Source of the DNA: an uncultured Pirellulaceae bacterium
GTDB lineage: Bacteria; Planctomycetota; Planctomycetia; Pirellulales; Pirellulaceae
DNA length: 35,560 nt
NCBI GenBank assembly: GCA_938082855.1
Contig: CALKCC010000014.1
Span: 1-35,560 of the forward strand
Direction of reading: 5' to 3'
Part shown: in pieces, positions 1 to 9,009 of the stretch
Layout of the letters: each line of letters begins with the position of its first letter
How positions within the stretch are numbered: position 1 is the stretch's first letter
Position numbers and translations under genes: made by a program
The notes under the pieces: generated by a model
The model's input: the letters and a program-made list of their open reading frames with translations, nothing else
Told to the model about the DNA's origin: nothing
The model's database searches: none

Positions 1-207
1 CATCGACAAGGGCATCGTCCACTGTTCGTGACTGACACCTTGCTGTTGAAGAAATTCGTTGATCACCGTCCAGTGATCTTCCATGGCTAACTGTGGAGGA
101 TTGGTTGGGACAAATTCGTGAAAGAATCCAAGTAATGCACCGGGTTCTCGGGCCGCAAACATGGGTTTCGCGTGATCGCGATCGACCGCAAAAAAAACTG
201 CAGACAA
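1..207 (-). CDS. Partial hypothetical protein (N-terminal part; continues beyond window start)
   Basis: Reading the reverse complement from a TTG at 207, preceded by GGAG at 215-218, gives an open frame to the window edge: (M)SAVFFAVDRDHAKPMFAAREPGALLGFFHEFVPTNPPQLAMEDHWTVINEFLQQQGVSHEQWTMPLSM... Family not recognised. Confidence 0.55.
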   Translation of the reverse strand, partial: MSAVFFAVDRDHAKPMFAAREPGALLGFFHEFVPTNPPQLAMEDHWTVINEFLQQQGVSHEQWTMPLSM

Positions 208-217
208 TGTTGTACTC

Positions 218-976
218 CTAATTCCAGAAACCGTTCTCGTCTAACGAAGGAGAAGGATTCTCAATCTCGTTCTTGGGCAAGAGATCCAAAGCGATCTCTA
301 CAAACTGCAGATCGGCCTGCGTTGTCACTTTTCGATTTAAGGGAGAAGCTGGAACAACTGCAACATCGTGCCCCAACCACTCCATCAACTGAGCTTCGTC
401 GGTTGCCTGTACGTAGTTCTCTGAGTGCTCGTAGGCCTCTAACAGTTTTTTCTTCTCAAACATCTGCGGCGTCTGAGATTCCCACAGCCCCTCACGAGAA
501 ACGGTTGAATCCACCGAGTCATCGATTACGCGTTTCACCGTCGAAACCACGGGCGTAGCCAGAATCGCTGCTCCTGTTTCACGGGCTTGAGCAAAAAGCT
601 GGTCCAACCAGGAGTCTGCAATACAAGGTCGAGCGGCATCGTGTACCGCAACAAAAGCAATCTCTTCACGAACTGCTCGTAAGCCATTCAGTACTGACTC
701 GGCGCGGCTGGCGCCTCCAAGAACCACATCCATGCTCAGAATGGCAACCTCCGCTCCAAAACGATCCTGAAACATTTGCTGATCTTCTTCAGCGATGACC
801 AGGATCAGCTGTTTCACATCGTCTCGTCGAAGAAACCGATCTACACTATGCAGCCATAACGCGCGAGAACGCACGGAAACAAACGGCTTCTTAAGCTGGG
901 TTGGGTGGTTTTCACTTTCGCCTGTAAAGCGTGTGCTTTTACCGGCCGCAACGATCACCACAGCGACATCAGACAT
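218..976 (-). CDS. ispD: 2-C-methyl-D-erythritol 4-phosphate cytidylyltransferase
   Basis: N-terminal VAVVIVAAGKSTRF nucleotidyltransferase motif, GGASRAESVLNGL, VAVHDAARPC, ATPVVSTVKRV; length 252 aa. Confidence 0.93.
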   Translation of the reverse strand: MSDVAVVIVAAGKSTRFTGESENHPTQLKKPFVSVRSRALWLHSVDRFLRRDDVKQLILVIAEEDQQMFQDRFGAEVAILSMDVVLGGASRAESVLNGLRAVREEIAFVAVHDAARPCIADSWLDQLFAQARETGAAILATPVVSTVKRVIDDSVDSTVSREGLWESQTPQMFEKKKLLEAYEHSENYVQATDEAQLMEWLGHDVAVVPASPLNRKVTTQADLQFVEIALDLLPKNEIENPSPSLDENGFWN

Positions 977-1054
977 GGCTTCAATCTATACTTGTGAATT
1001 GTCATCTCACAGAACTTACCATTAACTCTGGTGATTCATTCTGCTTCCTACATA

Positions 1055-2692
1055 CTAACCCCGATACAGTCGATCGAGAACATCCACCAACTGCGCTTTA
1101 ATAACTCCACGACGTAGCGTCCCTTTGGCTGTCAACTGACCGGCCTTTGACGTCCAGGGCTCACTCATCAATACCAACTGGCGTATTTGCTCATAGGCTG
1201 CCCGATTCTCCAGACACTGATCGACAAGATATTGAAACCATCTCTCAACGTTAGGGCTATCTTTCCATTGTTCCGGTGTTCCGGAGACGTCCGTCCTATC
1301 TGCAAAATACTCCCAATTGGGCACTATAACTGCAGTTAAGAACTTCTGCTGGTCTCCTACCACCATCACCTGTTCAATCCCTTCATGACTCGACAGGAGT
1401 TGTTCAATCGTCTGTGGCCAGATGTTTCGGCCACTGGAAGTAACTATTAGCTCCGTTTTACGCCCTGTTAAAAAAAGAAACCCATCCTCATCCAGAGTCC
1501 CCAGGTCTCCGGTACGTAACCAGCCATCACTGAGCAATTGCTCACTCTCCTCAGCGTTTCGATAATATCCAGCACAAACATGACGTCCGCGAATGATCAC
1601 CTCTCCCTCTGAGTTGATCTGAAGTTCGGTCTGATCTAATGCTCGACCAACTGATCCATATTTAATAGAATCACGTCCCGCCAAGGTCGCCACTGGAGAA
1701 GTTTCCGTCAGGCCATATCCTTCAAGGACAGCCACATTCAGTTCGGTGAATTCGTCAAATACCGACTTCATTAAAGTGGCGCCACCTGAATTGATTTGAA
1801 TCAACCGTTCCCCCAATGTTTGCATGGGAGCTTCGTTCTGCTGACTTAAACTCAACAGCTTTTCAAAGAAATACGGGACACCGTTAATATGTGTTGGATT
1901 AGCCTGAGCAACTTCATGCGATGCTGCCTGACGATCGGAAGCTAAGGTGAGCTGATGTCCTCCCAACAACCACACATAGAAATCACACGTCCTACCAAAG
2001 GCATGGAAGAACGGAAGAAAGTTGAATTGATGTGTCGACTGATCAAATTGGTATCTCTTTAATGCCATCTCGGCATTGAAGATCAGGTTATCCTCCGTAA
2101 GCATCACTCCTTTCGCCTCGCCGGTCGTGCCGGAAGTGTAAACGATTGAGGCAATCCGATCGGGTCGTGACGCTGGCACAGCCAAACGTGCATTTTTGGA
2201 TTCTGCAGATCGCCCCACTCGTGAAGCAGTAACCAACGAATTCCATGCTCCAAGGATAACCAAATCGGCGTTTCCTGATTCCGGAACATCACCGCCAGTC
2301 ACCACGATTGGAACCTCCACCTCGGTATCGACAAGAGGCAGGTGAAGAGGCTCGGCAAAGAGTAAACTGACTCCGGAATGCTTTAACTGCTCAGCCAATT
2401 GTGACTTACTCAGCTGAGTGTTAAGTGGAACGGACACCGCATGCAATTGATGACAGGCGAGGTCCAATAGGATCCAAGCCAGTGAATTCTCACTCAGAAT
2501 TCCGATACGGTTTCCCTGCATGACCCCCAGATGTTGCAGTACAAACACGGTCTCCTGAAGAGCATCCCACAATTCACTCCAGGTCAGCCAACGCCCTCCC
2601 TCAGGCGACAACACTTGAAGTGCCTGCTGATCCGGCTGATGGAGACTGTGAGATTGTAGAGCTTCGAGGAAATTCATGAATACATTAACCAA
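1055..2692 (-). CDS. AMP-dependent synthetase/ligase (long-chain acyl-CoA synthetase-like)
   Basis: AMP-binding motif IVYTSGTTGEAKGVMLT, GYGLTETSP, GWLRTGDLGTLDEDGFLFLTGRKTELIVTSSGRNIWP. An internal Met (MNFLEAL) at 2677 is an alternative start. Confidence 0.92.
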   Translation of the reverse strand: MVNVFMNFLEALQSHSLHQPDQQALQVLSPEGGRWLTWSELWDALQETVFVLQHLGVMQGNRIGILSENSLAWILLDLACHQLHAVSVPLNTQLSKSQLAEQLKHSGVSLLFAEPLHLPLVDTEVEVPIVVTGGDVPESGNADLVILGAWNSLVTASRVGRSAESKNARLAVPASRPDRIASIVYTSGTTGEAKGVMLTEDNLIFNAEMALKRYQFDQSTHQFNFLPFFHAFGRTCDFYVWLLGGHQLTLASDRQAASHEVAQANPTHINGVPYFFEKLLSLSQQNEAPMQTLGERLIQINSGGATLMKSVFDEFTELNVAVLEGYGLTETSPVATLAGRDSIKYGSVGRALDQTELQINSEGEVIIRGRHVCAGYYRNAEESEQLLSDGWLRTGDLGTLDEDGFLFLTGRKTELIVTSSGRNIWPQTIEQLLSSHEGIEQVMVVGDQQKFLTAVIVPNWEYFADRTDVSGTPEQWKDSPNVERWFQYLVDQCLENRAAYEQIRQLVLMSEPWTSKAGQLTAKGTLRRGVIKAQLVDVLDRLYRG

Positions 2693-2772
2693 CCATGCTT
2701 ACTTGATGATGGTCATTCTATAATAGGACTCACCTATTTCGATTACCTTGTTTTTAAGACGGTGCCCACTTC

Positions 2773-3189
2773 GTGATGCGGTTCAAAACTACATTATTAC
2801 AAGTTATCTCAGTCGTCTGTCTCAGCCAAATCCTATTGCTACTTGGCGAAGCAAAAACGTTGGGCACTCAACCTAAGACGATTACGGTATCCATGCAATT
2901 CGAATATGGATTTGGGTTCAGCAAGCATTTTAATGAAATCAAAGTAACAGAAAATGCCACCGTTCTGGATTCCATGCGAGCCATGCAGAAACATCGCTTC
3001 AGAATAACGTACAAATCCAAAGGTTCCGGAGCATTAACCTTCATATCTGAAATCGACATGATCCGTAATGAAGGTAACGGCAAAAACTGGATCGTGTATA
3101 TCAATGGCGAACGTGCCAAGGTCGGAGTCGGAGCCTACCAGCTAAAAGCGAATGACTCGATCGTCTGGAAATACGAGACATTTCAGTAG
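2773..3189 (+). CDS. Secreted DUF4430-type (transcobalamin C-terminal-like) protein
   Basis: Signal-like hydrophobic N-terminus, then TVLDSMRAMQK...GNGKNWIVYINGERAKVGVGAYQLKANDSIVWKYE, typical of DUF4430 (xWxxYVNG, DxIxWxY). Confidence 0.75.
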   Translation: MMRFKTTLLQVISVVCLSQILLLLGEAKTLGTQPKTITVSMQFEYGFGFSKHFNEIKVTENATVLDSMRAMQKHRFRITYKSKGSGALTFISEIDMIRNEGNGKNWIVYINGERAKVGVGAYQLKANDSIVWKYETFQ

Positions 3190-3223
3190 GTCCGCAGCAA
3201 CACGCCGGAACTGGAGTGACAGG

Positions 3224-3790
3224 CTACTGAGTTACAGCCTGTCTGGACTGAACATTAATCCAAACTCGGAACATGGCATAGCTACCAAAGAAAACACTCA
3301 CAAACGCCAAGTCTCCGATTAATGTCTGACGGAAGAACGGTAGGGCGGCCGTATAGCATTCTACAAGGCCGGTCCAATCTCGAGTGTAGTAGGAACTCGC
3401 TCCCCAAACTGCCAGATTGGACCCCAGAAAAAACAGAATAGCAAACAGCAGCCCTGTACCACCGACTGATGCCGTCTTCAACGAATGGGACTGATGGCGT
3501 TGATGTAAACTTCGCAACGGTCTACCAGCTACAACAGGTAGTGCCAGAAAGACATACACCGTCGCCATGACGACAGGAGCATAACCTCCGAAATACAAAT
3601 CACTGACAACGAGCACGCTCAACGGTACAACAATGGCCAGCGTCCGGCTATGTAATAAATAACCCGCGAACAACGCCAACGCAGCCACTGGTGAAACATT
3701 AGGGTAATCCTGCAAGGTAAGTCGCAGAACTAGCCCCAAGCAGATTAACAACAGAGTCGTGATCAAATCTATTTTTAAATTCTTATTCAT
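3224..3790 (-). CDS. DUF6580-like integral membrane protein (ECF S-component-like)
   Basis: About 5-6 hydrophobic helices; NVSPVAALALFAGYLL, VVPLSVLVVSDLYFGGY, NLAVWGASSYYTRDWTGLVECYTAALPFFRQTLIGDLAFVSVFFG resemble the DUF6580 family. Confidence 0.7.
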   Translation of the reverse strand: MNKNLKIDLITTLLLICLGLVLRLTLQDYPNVSPVAALALFAGYLLHSRTLAIVVPLSVLVVSDLYFGGYAPVVMATVYVFLALPVVAGRPLRSLHQRHQSHSLKTASVGGTGLLFAILFFLGSNLAVWGASSYYTRDWTGLVECYTAALPFFRQTLIGDLAFVSVFFGSYAMFRVWINVQSRQAVTQ

Positions 3791-3807
3791 GATGGAATTT
3801 CAATAAA

Positions 3808-5469
3808 CTAGCTGCCTGGAACGACCGGAGCCGGTTCTGTCGGATTGGCTGTTGGATTTTCGACTGTGGCTGGAGCAACAGCGGGGAGCAAAAAGCTCTC
3901 CAATTTACGCACTTCATCTTCGAGGTTTGCCAGCATCGTTTCGCGATCCGGCTCACTAACAGGTTCATCAGGAGACACTGTGCTATTATCTTCCGGAATC
4001 CGAATGGTTTCGATTAACGCATCCATTCCTTCCTGAAGCTGTGTAAGTGCTGCCTGACCGGCATTATCCTGAGTCACTGCAAGTACCATTCCTGTAGAGG
4101 CAATGGTATTAGGGCCCGCCTGACGTCCTTGCTTTCCAATTCCCAGGACGACGTGATAAAGCTGGTAAGCCAGGATCCTTCGCGAATAATCCACTCGGCG
4201 TTTTTCTTCTTTACTGAGTGTGGAAGCACCACCGCCAAAGACGTCGCCACCCATGGCTCCGCCCATGCCGCCCATCATGCCGCCCATGCCGCCTTCCATA
4301 CCACCGTCCATGCCGCCCATCATGCCGCCCATGCCGCCGTCCATGCCGCCGTCCATACCACCCATCATGCCGGCTCCAAAATCGCCTACACCACCGGCAG
4401 CATTTGAAGCTTCTAACTCTTTCTCTTTTTCGACACGAGCCAGCTCATTGCGACAAATCTGAATGGCTAACAATCCCAACGAATTCGAAGTCTCTTCGAC
4501 CGCTACTTTGGTTTGGGTATCATAGTAAAAATAATGGAGAGCTTTAGCAGCTGACAATCTTAAGGAGATTGGAGCATTTTCATCTTTGATAATCGAGACG
4601 ATTTTGGTGAGGATTTGTCCGTTGTCACGTCCGATCGCAGAGAGGACTTCAATCGCTCGACGTTGTAACCAAGTATGACCTGATACACTGCGACCGGCAG
4701 CATTGGCATCCTGGTTCAGCAGATTCAGAGCCTGAGTGGCAATCGCAACCTGTTGATTGCCTGGGATATGTTGAGTCACACGATTCAAACTCACGTGCCG
4801 CAGGACACCAACCCAACTGGCCAATAGCAAGGCATCATTTTTAGCTGCGCCTTGAACATTGGTCATTAGAAATCCAAGTGCTGCTGACGAAGGCACCGGG
4901 ACGCGGCGTGTCTGGTCAGGATTATAGCTGGAACGTTGATTCATCTGACCAACAATCAACATCGCGTTGTATTGCACGGCCGGGTGAAATGTCCCCGTAA
5001 GGAATGTCTGCATCTGAGGCAACACGATGTTGTTTGCAATATGTTGGTACACCGCATCGTTAGGGCAGCGAGTATTAAGTTCATTCACAAACGTCAATCG
5101 CTGAGTAGCCAATTCCCCCATCGACTTCGCGTGCGTAAACTGCGCAAACACGTAGTTTTCATACCAGCCCTTGAGTAGCGCTTCATTGGTCATTTGAACC
5201 GGACTAGGACCACCTTCTCCCAGAGTAAAATTCGCCCCTAAAGCGGCTTCTCCACGGAAGATTAAAGCGAGCTGAGCTCGAGTCTGATTAATGTTTTGTT
5301 TTACCTGATTCAATTGAGCCCGAGATTCAGGCGCCTGATGAGGAGCGAGATCAAATGGGGCCGCAATCGGAATCTCAGTGAAAGCCGCTGGTTGTTGAGC
5401 TGATGAAATTGATGACGATGTCAGTACACCAACCATTAACAAGCCAAGGCAGATCTTTTTGAACAGCAC
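3808..5469 (-). CDS. Secreted hypothetical protein with HEAT-like helices and a Met/Gly-rich repeat tract
   Basis: Signal peptide (MLFKKICLGLLMVGVLTSSSISSAQQ), helical repeats (LQRRAIEVLSAIGRDNGQ, ISLRLSAAKALHYFY), low-complexity MMGGMDGGMDGGMGGMMGGMDGGMEGG tract. Confidence 0.75.
   Translation of the reverse strand: MLFKKICLGLLMVGVLTSSSISSAQQPAAFTEIPIAAPFDLAPHQAPESRAQLNQVKQNINQTRAQLALIFRGEAALGANFTLGEGGPSPVQMTNEALLKGWYENYVFAQFTHAKSMGELATQRLTFVNELNTRCPNDAVYQHIANNIVLPQMQTFLTGTFHPAVQYNAMLIVGQMNQRSSYNPDQTRRVPVPSSAALGFLMTNVQGAAKNDALLLASWVGVLRHVSLNRVTQHIPGNQQVAIATQALNLLNQDANAAGRSVSGHTWLQRRAIEVLSAIGRDNGQILTKIVSIIKDENAPISLRLSAAKALHYFYYDTQTKVAVEETSNSLGLLAIQICRNELARVEKEKELEASNAAGGVGDFGAGMMGGMDGGMDGGMGGMMGGMDGGMEGGMGGMMGGMGGAMGGDVFGGGASTLSKEEKRRVDYSRRILAYQLYHVVLGIGKQGRQAGPNTIASTGMVLAVTQDNAGQAALTQLQEGMDALIETIRIPEDNSTVSPDEPVSEPDRETMLANLEDEVRKLESFLLPAVAPATVENPTANPTEPAPVVPGS
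4238..4383 (-). repeat. Low-complexity tandem repeat encoding Met-Gly-Gly(-Met/Asp) units
   Basis: Plus strand shows repeated (atg)ccgcccat / ccgtccat units, read on the minus strand as MGGMDGGMGGMMGG. Confidence 0.85.
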
Positions 5470-5532
5470 TGTATTCCCCTTTGAATTAGCTGTTATTCGT
5501 TCTACAGGATGAGAACTTCTTCCTTCTACTAT

Positions 5533-5756
5533 GATACGTACCGGTGAAATCCTAAGTCAATTCTAGGAGACACCTAGAACTAAACTAAAGGCACATTACC
5601 ACATTATCCATTTCGACCTAAATCATGCTATTTTTGCATTTCAATCGCCAAGTGAGCGATTTCAGACAGTGGAAACTGCTTTGAGCTCGGAAAAATCGTA
5701 ATGTCTTAACATTTTTCCGAGGCTAATCCGCAAAATCAGATACGTACCGATACGTC
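5533..5756. repeat. Repeated motif GATACGTACCG (5533-5543 and 5739-5749) plus a further GATACGT at about 5749
   Basis: Direct reading: atGATACGTACCGgtg and caGATACGTACCGATACGTcg. Confidence 0.6.
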
Positions 5757-5801
5757 GATTAACACTTAGCTTGTGTTGATATGGGGGCTGCATCACCCCA
5801 T
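5643..5801. other. Cluster of four inverted repeats in the intergenic region (possible structured RNA, operator or terminator)
   Basis: AATCGC-7-GCGATT (5643-5661); CTCGGAAAAAT-14-ATTTTTCCGAG (5686-5721, perfect 11 bp arms); ATTAACAC-7-GTGTTGAT (5758-5780, one G:T); ATGGGG-9-CCCCAT (5781-5801). Confidence 0.55.
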
Positions 5802-5815
5802 CTGAAGCGACTCGG

Positions 5816-6253
5816 TTACTTGGCTGTTCGGCGAGTGTAGGTAATTAAAACCATTCCCGGAGACTTAGCCTCAAATTTCTCGGGATACGCCTTCCCATCC
5901 AAGGCATAACAGAAGGTCAGTTTGTCCTTTCCTTCCAGTTTGTAGATTCCCAGAATCTTTTTACCAGCGTTTTCCCCTTTCACGCCCGTGATTTGAATCC
6001 TCGCAGGCTTCTTGTCCATCTGTAATTCAAAGGTGCCTTCATCAACGACTACTCCCATTCGTGAAGTCATGTACCGCTTGCCACGCATTTGAAGCTGGAT
6101 CATCTTATTAAAATCTGCCGGCACTTCATTGCCTTCGATGATCGCAGCAGCGACTTCCCAATCCCCTGTAAAGGTCTTGGCATCATCTGCCATGGCTGGC
6201 GTGATACTTAGCTGAAATATACACAGCAGCACAAGAATAGATTTCATCATCAC
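5816..6253 (-). CDS. TIGR03067-like secreted protein
   Basis: Signal peptide; GDWEVAAAIIEGNEVPADFNKM...PARIQITG...GKKILGIYKLEGKDKLTFCYAL pattern. Confidence 0.8.
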   Translation of the reverse strand: MMMKSILVLLCIFQLSITPAMADDAKTFTGDWEVAAAIIEGNEVPADFNKMIQLQMRGKRYMTSRMGVVVDEGTFELQMDKKPARIQITGVKGENAGKKILGIYKLEGKDKLTFCYALDGKAYPEKFEAKSPGMVLITYTRRTAK

Positions 6254-6370
6254 GAATTACTTCCTAAAAATTAGTGTGGCGTTACGTATTCAACTTCCAC
6301 TCGTTCGACTCTGGTCAAATCGTACAAAAGATACTTCGACCTATCAACTTCAGACTAACAGAGACGCATC

Positions 6371-6889
6371 TCAAGCTTGCTGACGAGTCCAATAATCCCT
6401 GACCTGTTCCAGAAATTGCTGGCGTCCTTGCTCGTGCTGCAACATGGTCTCATCTGCCAGAGGCAAATCTCTCCATTGCTCAACAAGTCGATCCACAAAT
6501 CTTCCATTACCCAAACTCACCGGCTCAGGTAGTCCGTCTGACCAGACTGGAACGGATTGGATGCCACAACTTGGTGATCGAGACTTCAGGATGTAGCCAC
6601 AAACCTTACGTGACTTCAACCACTCTATACGCTGGCAAGCCTGTTGATCCATTGCTACCGTCCAGTCATGACGAGACGAGATCCCCATTAGCCTTAAATC
6701 CCCATCGACCAATTCAACCTGAATTTTCTCCCGAGGAACTCCCATCCCCGCTTCCACTTCAGGGCACACAGGGAGCCATTCGACATTTTCCATCTGGGCA
6801 ATCCATTCTTGGCGTTTATGTTGCCCGTCATATCGCACCTGGTCGCCAAGTAAACAAGCCGAGATCGCGATTGGAATTTCTCGTGCCAT
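6371..6889 (-). CDS. DUF523 family protein
   Basis: ISACLLGDQVRYDGQHK, WLPVCPEVEAGMGVPREKIQV, GYILKSRSPSCGI are DUF523 hallmarks. Confidence 0.9.
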   Translation of the reverse strand: MAREIPIAISACLLGDQVRYDGQHKRQEWIAQMENVEWLPVCPEVEAGMGVPREKIQVELVDGDLRLMGISSRHDWTVAMDQQACQRIEWLKSRKVCGYILKSRSPSCGIQSVPVWSDGLPEPVSLGNGRFVDRLVEQWRDLPLADETMLQHEQGRQQFLEQVRDYWTRQQA

Positions 6890-7040
6890 ATACTCACTAA
6901 ACTCAATGCAAAATCTAAAATTACCTGCTGCCTATTGTATCAGGCCAAATCGTTTATCCGGCTTTTGAGAAACTTCTCAGGTTGTAAGCTTTTCCGCTCG
7001 ATGTGAGAATGGAACTTTCCTTGTTCCTTTCAGAGTCCCC

Positions 7041-7673
7041 ATGTCTCCCAAAAAGCTATCACTGCTAGTACTCCTCGGTTCCCTCGGGTATGCCGTGCTA
7101 CGCTATAACGTTTTGGGGGACGTACCCTATTCAGATCTACCTTTCTTTGTGGCAAACAAGGCATTTGCCTACGCCGGACTTGTAATTCTGGGAATTGCCG
7201 GTTTGCAATCCACCAGCTCTCAACGTCATAAACTGGGAATGGGTGCTGCGTGGTTATTAACCCTTCACGCCCTGATTTCGTTGGCTCTATTTTCTCCCGA
7301 ATATTATGAAAAATTCTACCAATCAGGTCATTCACGACGATTAACTCTTGCAGCAAGCCTCTCCTTATTGAGTGGATGTATCGCCTTTGTGTGTCTCATA
7401 CATCTCTGGCGAGTATCGATCAAAACAAGAAGAGGGACGGAGAAGAGCTTAATCTCCGGGATGGGACGGATCATCATTGCGTTGGCGGCCGCGCATACGG
7501 CGTTGATGGGATATCAGGTTTGGGTCATGCCCGAGAAATGGCCCGGTGTACTTCCACCAATCACACTGCTTGCCAGCCTGTCAGCGGTCGTCATCTTGAT
7601 CGAGACATTCAAACGAAAATACCGCACCTTCAACGAAGAACAGCAAGAGGCGGACCATGGCGATCGAGTTTGA
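7041..7673 (+). CDS. Multi-pass membrane protein of unknown function
   Basis: 210 aa with about 6 hydrophobic segments; 3' end overlaps the downstream flavoprotein start by 17 nt. Confidence 0.7.
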   Translation: MSPKKLSLLVLLGSLGYAVLRYNVLGDVPYSDLPFFVANKAFAYAGLVILGIAGLQSTSSQRHKLGMGAAWLLTLHALISLALFSPEYYEKFYQSGHSRRLTLAASLSLLSGCIAFVCLIHLWRVSIKTRRGTEKSLISGMGRIIIALAAAHTALMGYQVWVMPEKWPGVLPPITLLASLSAVVILIETFKRKYRTFNEEQQEADHGDRV

Positions 7674-8889
7674 CTGTGTGATCATCGGCGCCGGTGCAGC
7701 GGGCCTAATGGCAGCGATCGAGTCGTCAAAGCGTGGAAAGCGAACGCTACTGCTTGAGAAAAACACAAAGCCTGGCGTAAAAATACTGATGTCAGGTGGC
7801 ACGCGTTGTAACCTGACTCAAAACACCGACACACGAGGCATCATCTCCGAATTTGGTCCTAATGGAAGGTTTCTACATTCTGCTTTGGCTGCCTTCTCCA
7901 ATGCAGACTTAGTCTCCTATTTCAATCAACGTGGCCTGCCCACTAAAGTTGAAGAAACCGGTAAGATCTTTCCACAAAGTGATCGAGCCAAAGATGTACT
8001 GGATGTTCTGGTCGCCGACGCCGAACAGCATCATGTGTACTTAAATCTAGCCGAACCCGTCGAACGTCTTGAGCATAAGCCAGACAGTTTTCATATCCAA
8101 ACTCCTAAAGCTCAGTATGTAACGTCTCGAGTTCTCATTACAACCGGTGGTCGGTCGTTCCCTGGATGCGGGACGACTGGAGATGGTTATCAATGGTGTC
8201 GAGCCTTTGGTCATACCATTGTCGACACTTACCCTGCCTTGGCCCCATTAAAGACTCCGAAGAACAGTTGGACCCGCAAGCTTCAGGGAGTGACGCTTCC
8301 TGAATTGGGACTAACCATTTTTGATGCAAAACAGAACACCGTTGCAAAATCCCAAGGATCAACATTGTTCACGCACGTGGGCGTCTCTGGACCATCCGCG
8401 ATGAATATCAGTAAGCACGTTTCGACTCATGCAAATGCCAATTTAACTTTGGCATTCGATCTTCTACCCGACCTTAATCTGGATCAAAAACAATCCCAAC
8501 TTCAAAAGCTCGTAACGGCTGAGCCTAGAAAACAAATCGACAGTGTCTTAAAACATCTCTTTCCGTCCCGGGTGGTCAACGTCATTTTGGAGCAAGCGCA
8601 AGTTAACGCCGCTGATCGATGCGCGGAAATCGGCAAGGCGAAAATCCAAAGCCTGACTCAAACCATTCATTCCCTCCCAACTCCTGTCACCGGTACTCTC
8701 GGTTTTGAAAAGGCGGAGGTCACAGCCGGAGGTGTTTCGCTGTTGGAAGTAGATTCGAAAACAATGGAAAGCAAGTGCCAAGCCGGTTTATATCTGGCTG
8801 GCGAGATCTTGGATTTAGATGGTCCTATTGGTGGATATAATTTCACCGCTGCATTTGCAACAGGATTTCTTGCCGGACAACACCTGTAA
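7657..8889 (+). CDS. NAD(P)/FAD-dependent oxidoreductase, HI0933/BaiN-like flavoprotein
   Basis: CVIIGAGAAGLMAAIESSKRGKRTLLLEKN, MSGGTRCNLT, THVGVSGPSAMNIS, VTAGGVSLLEVDSKTMESK...GLYLAGEILDLDGPIGGYNFTAAFATGFLAG. Confidence 0.93.
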   Translation: MAIEFDCVIIGAGAAGLMAAIESSKRGKRTLLLEKNTKPGVKILMSGGTRCNLTQNTDTRGIISEFGPNGRFLHSALAAFSNADLVSYFNQRGLPTKVEETGKIFPQSDRAKDVLDVLVADAEQHHVYLNLAEPVERLEHKPDSFHIQTPKAQYVTSRVLITTGGRSFPGCGTTGDGYQWCRAFGHTIVDTYPALAPLKTPKNSWTRKLQGVTLPELGLTIFDAKQNTVAKSQGSTLFTHVGVSGPSAMNISKHVSTHANANLTLAFDLLPDLNLDQKQSQLQKLVTAEPRKQIDSVLKHLFPSRVVNVILEQAQVNAADRCAEIGKAKIQSLTQTIHSLPTPVTGTLGFEKAEVTAGGVSLLEVDSKTMESKCQAGLYLAGEILDLDGPIGGYNFTAAFATGFLAGQHL

Positions 8890-9009
8890 TCGGTACCGCT
8901 ACAACAGTTGTAACGATTATTCCAACACGCCCAACACGCATTGTTCGGATTATTAACTCATCGTTTAGATTCATCTTCCATAATTTAACTCTGGAGGATT
9001 TTCTCTAAA

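Noticed and set aside
172-558. Plus-strand ORF of 128 aa
   Set aside because: Lies opposite the well-supported ispD; no recognisable domain.
4129-4547. Three overlapping plus-strand ORFs (Pro/Met-rich, His/Ala-rich, Arg/Pro-rich)
   Set aside because: They are antisense frames of the Met-Gly repeat tract in the 3808-5469 gene; low-complexity artefacts.
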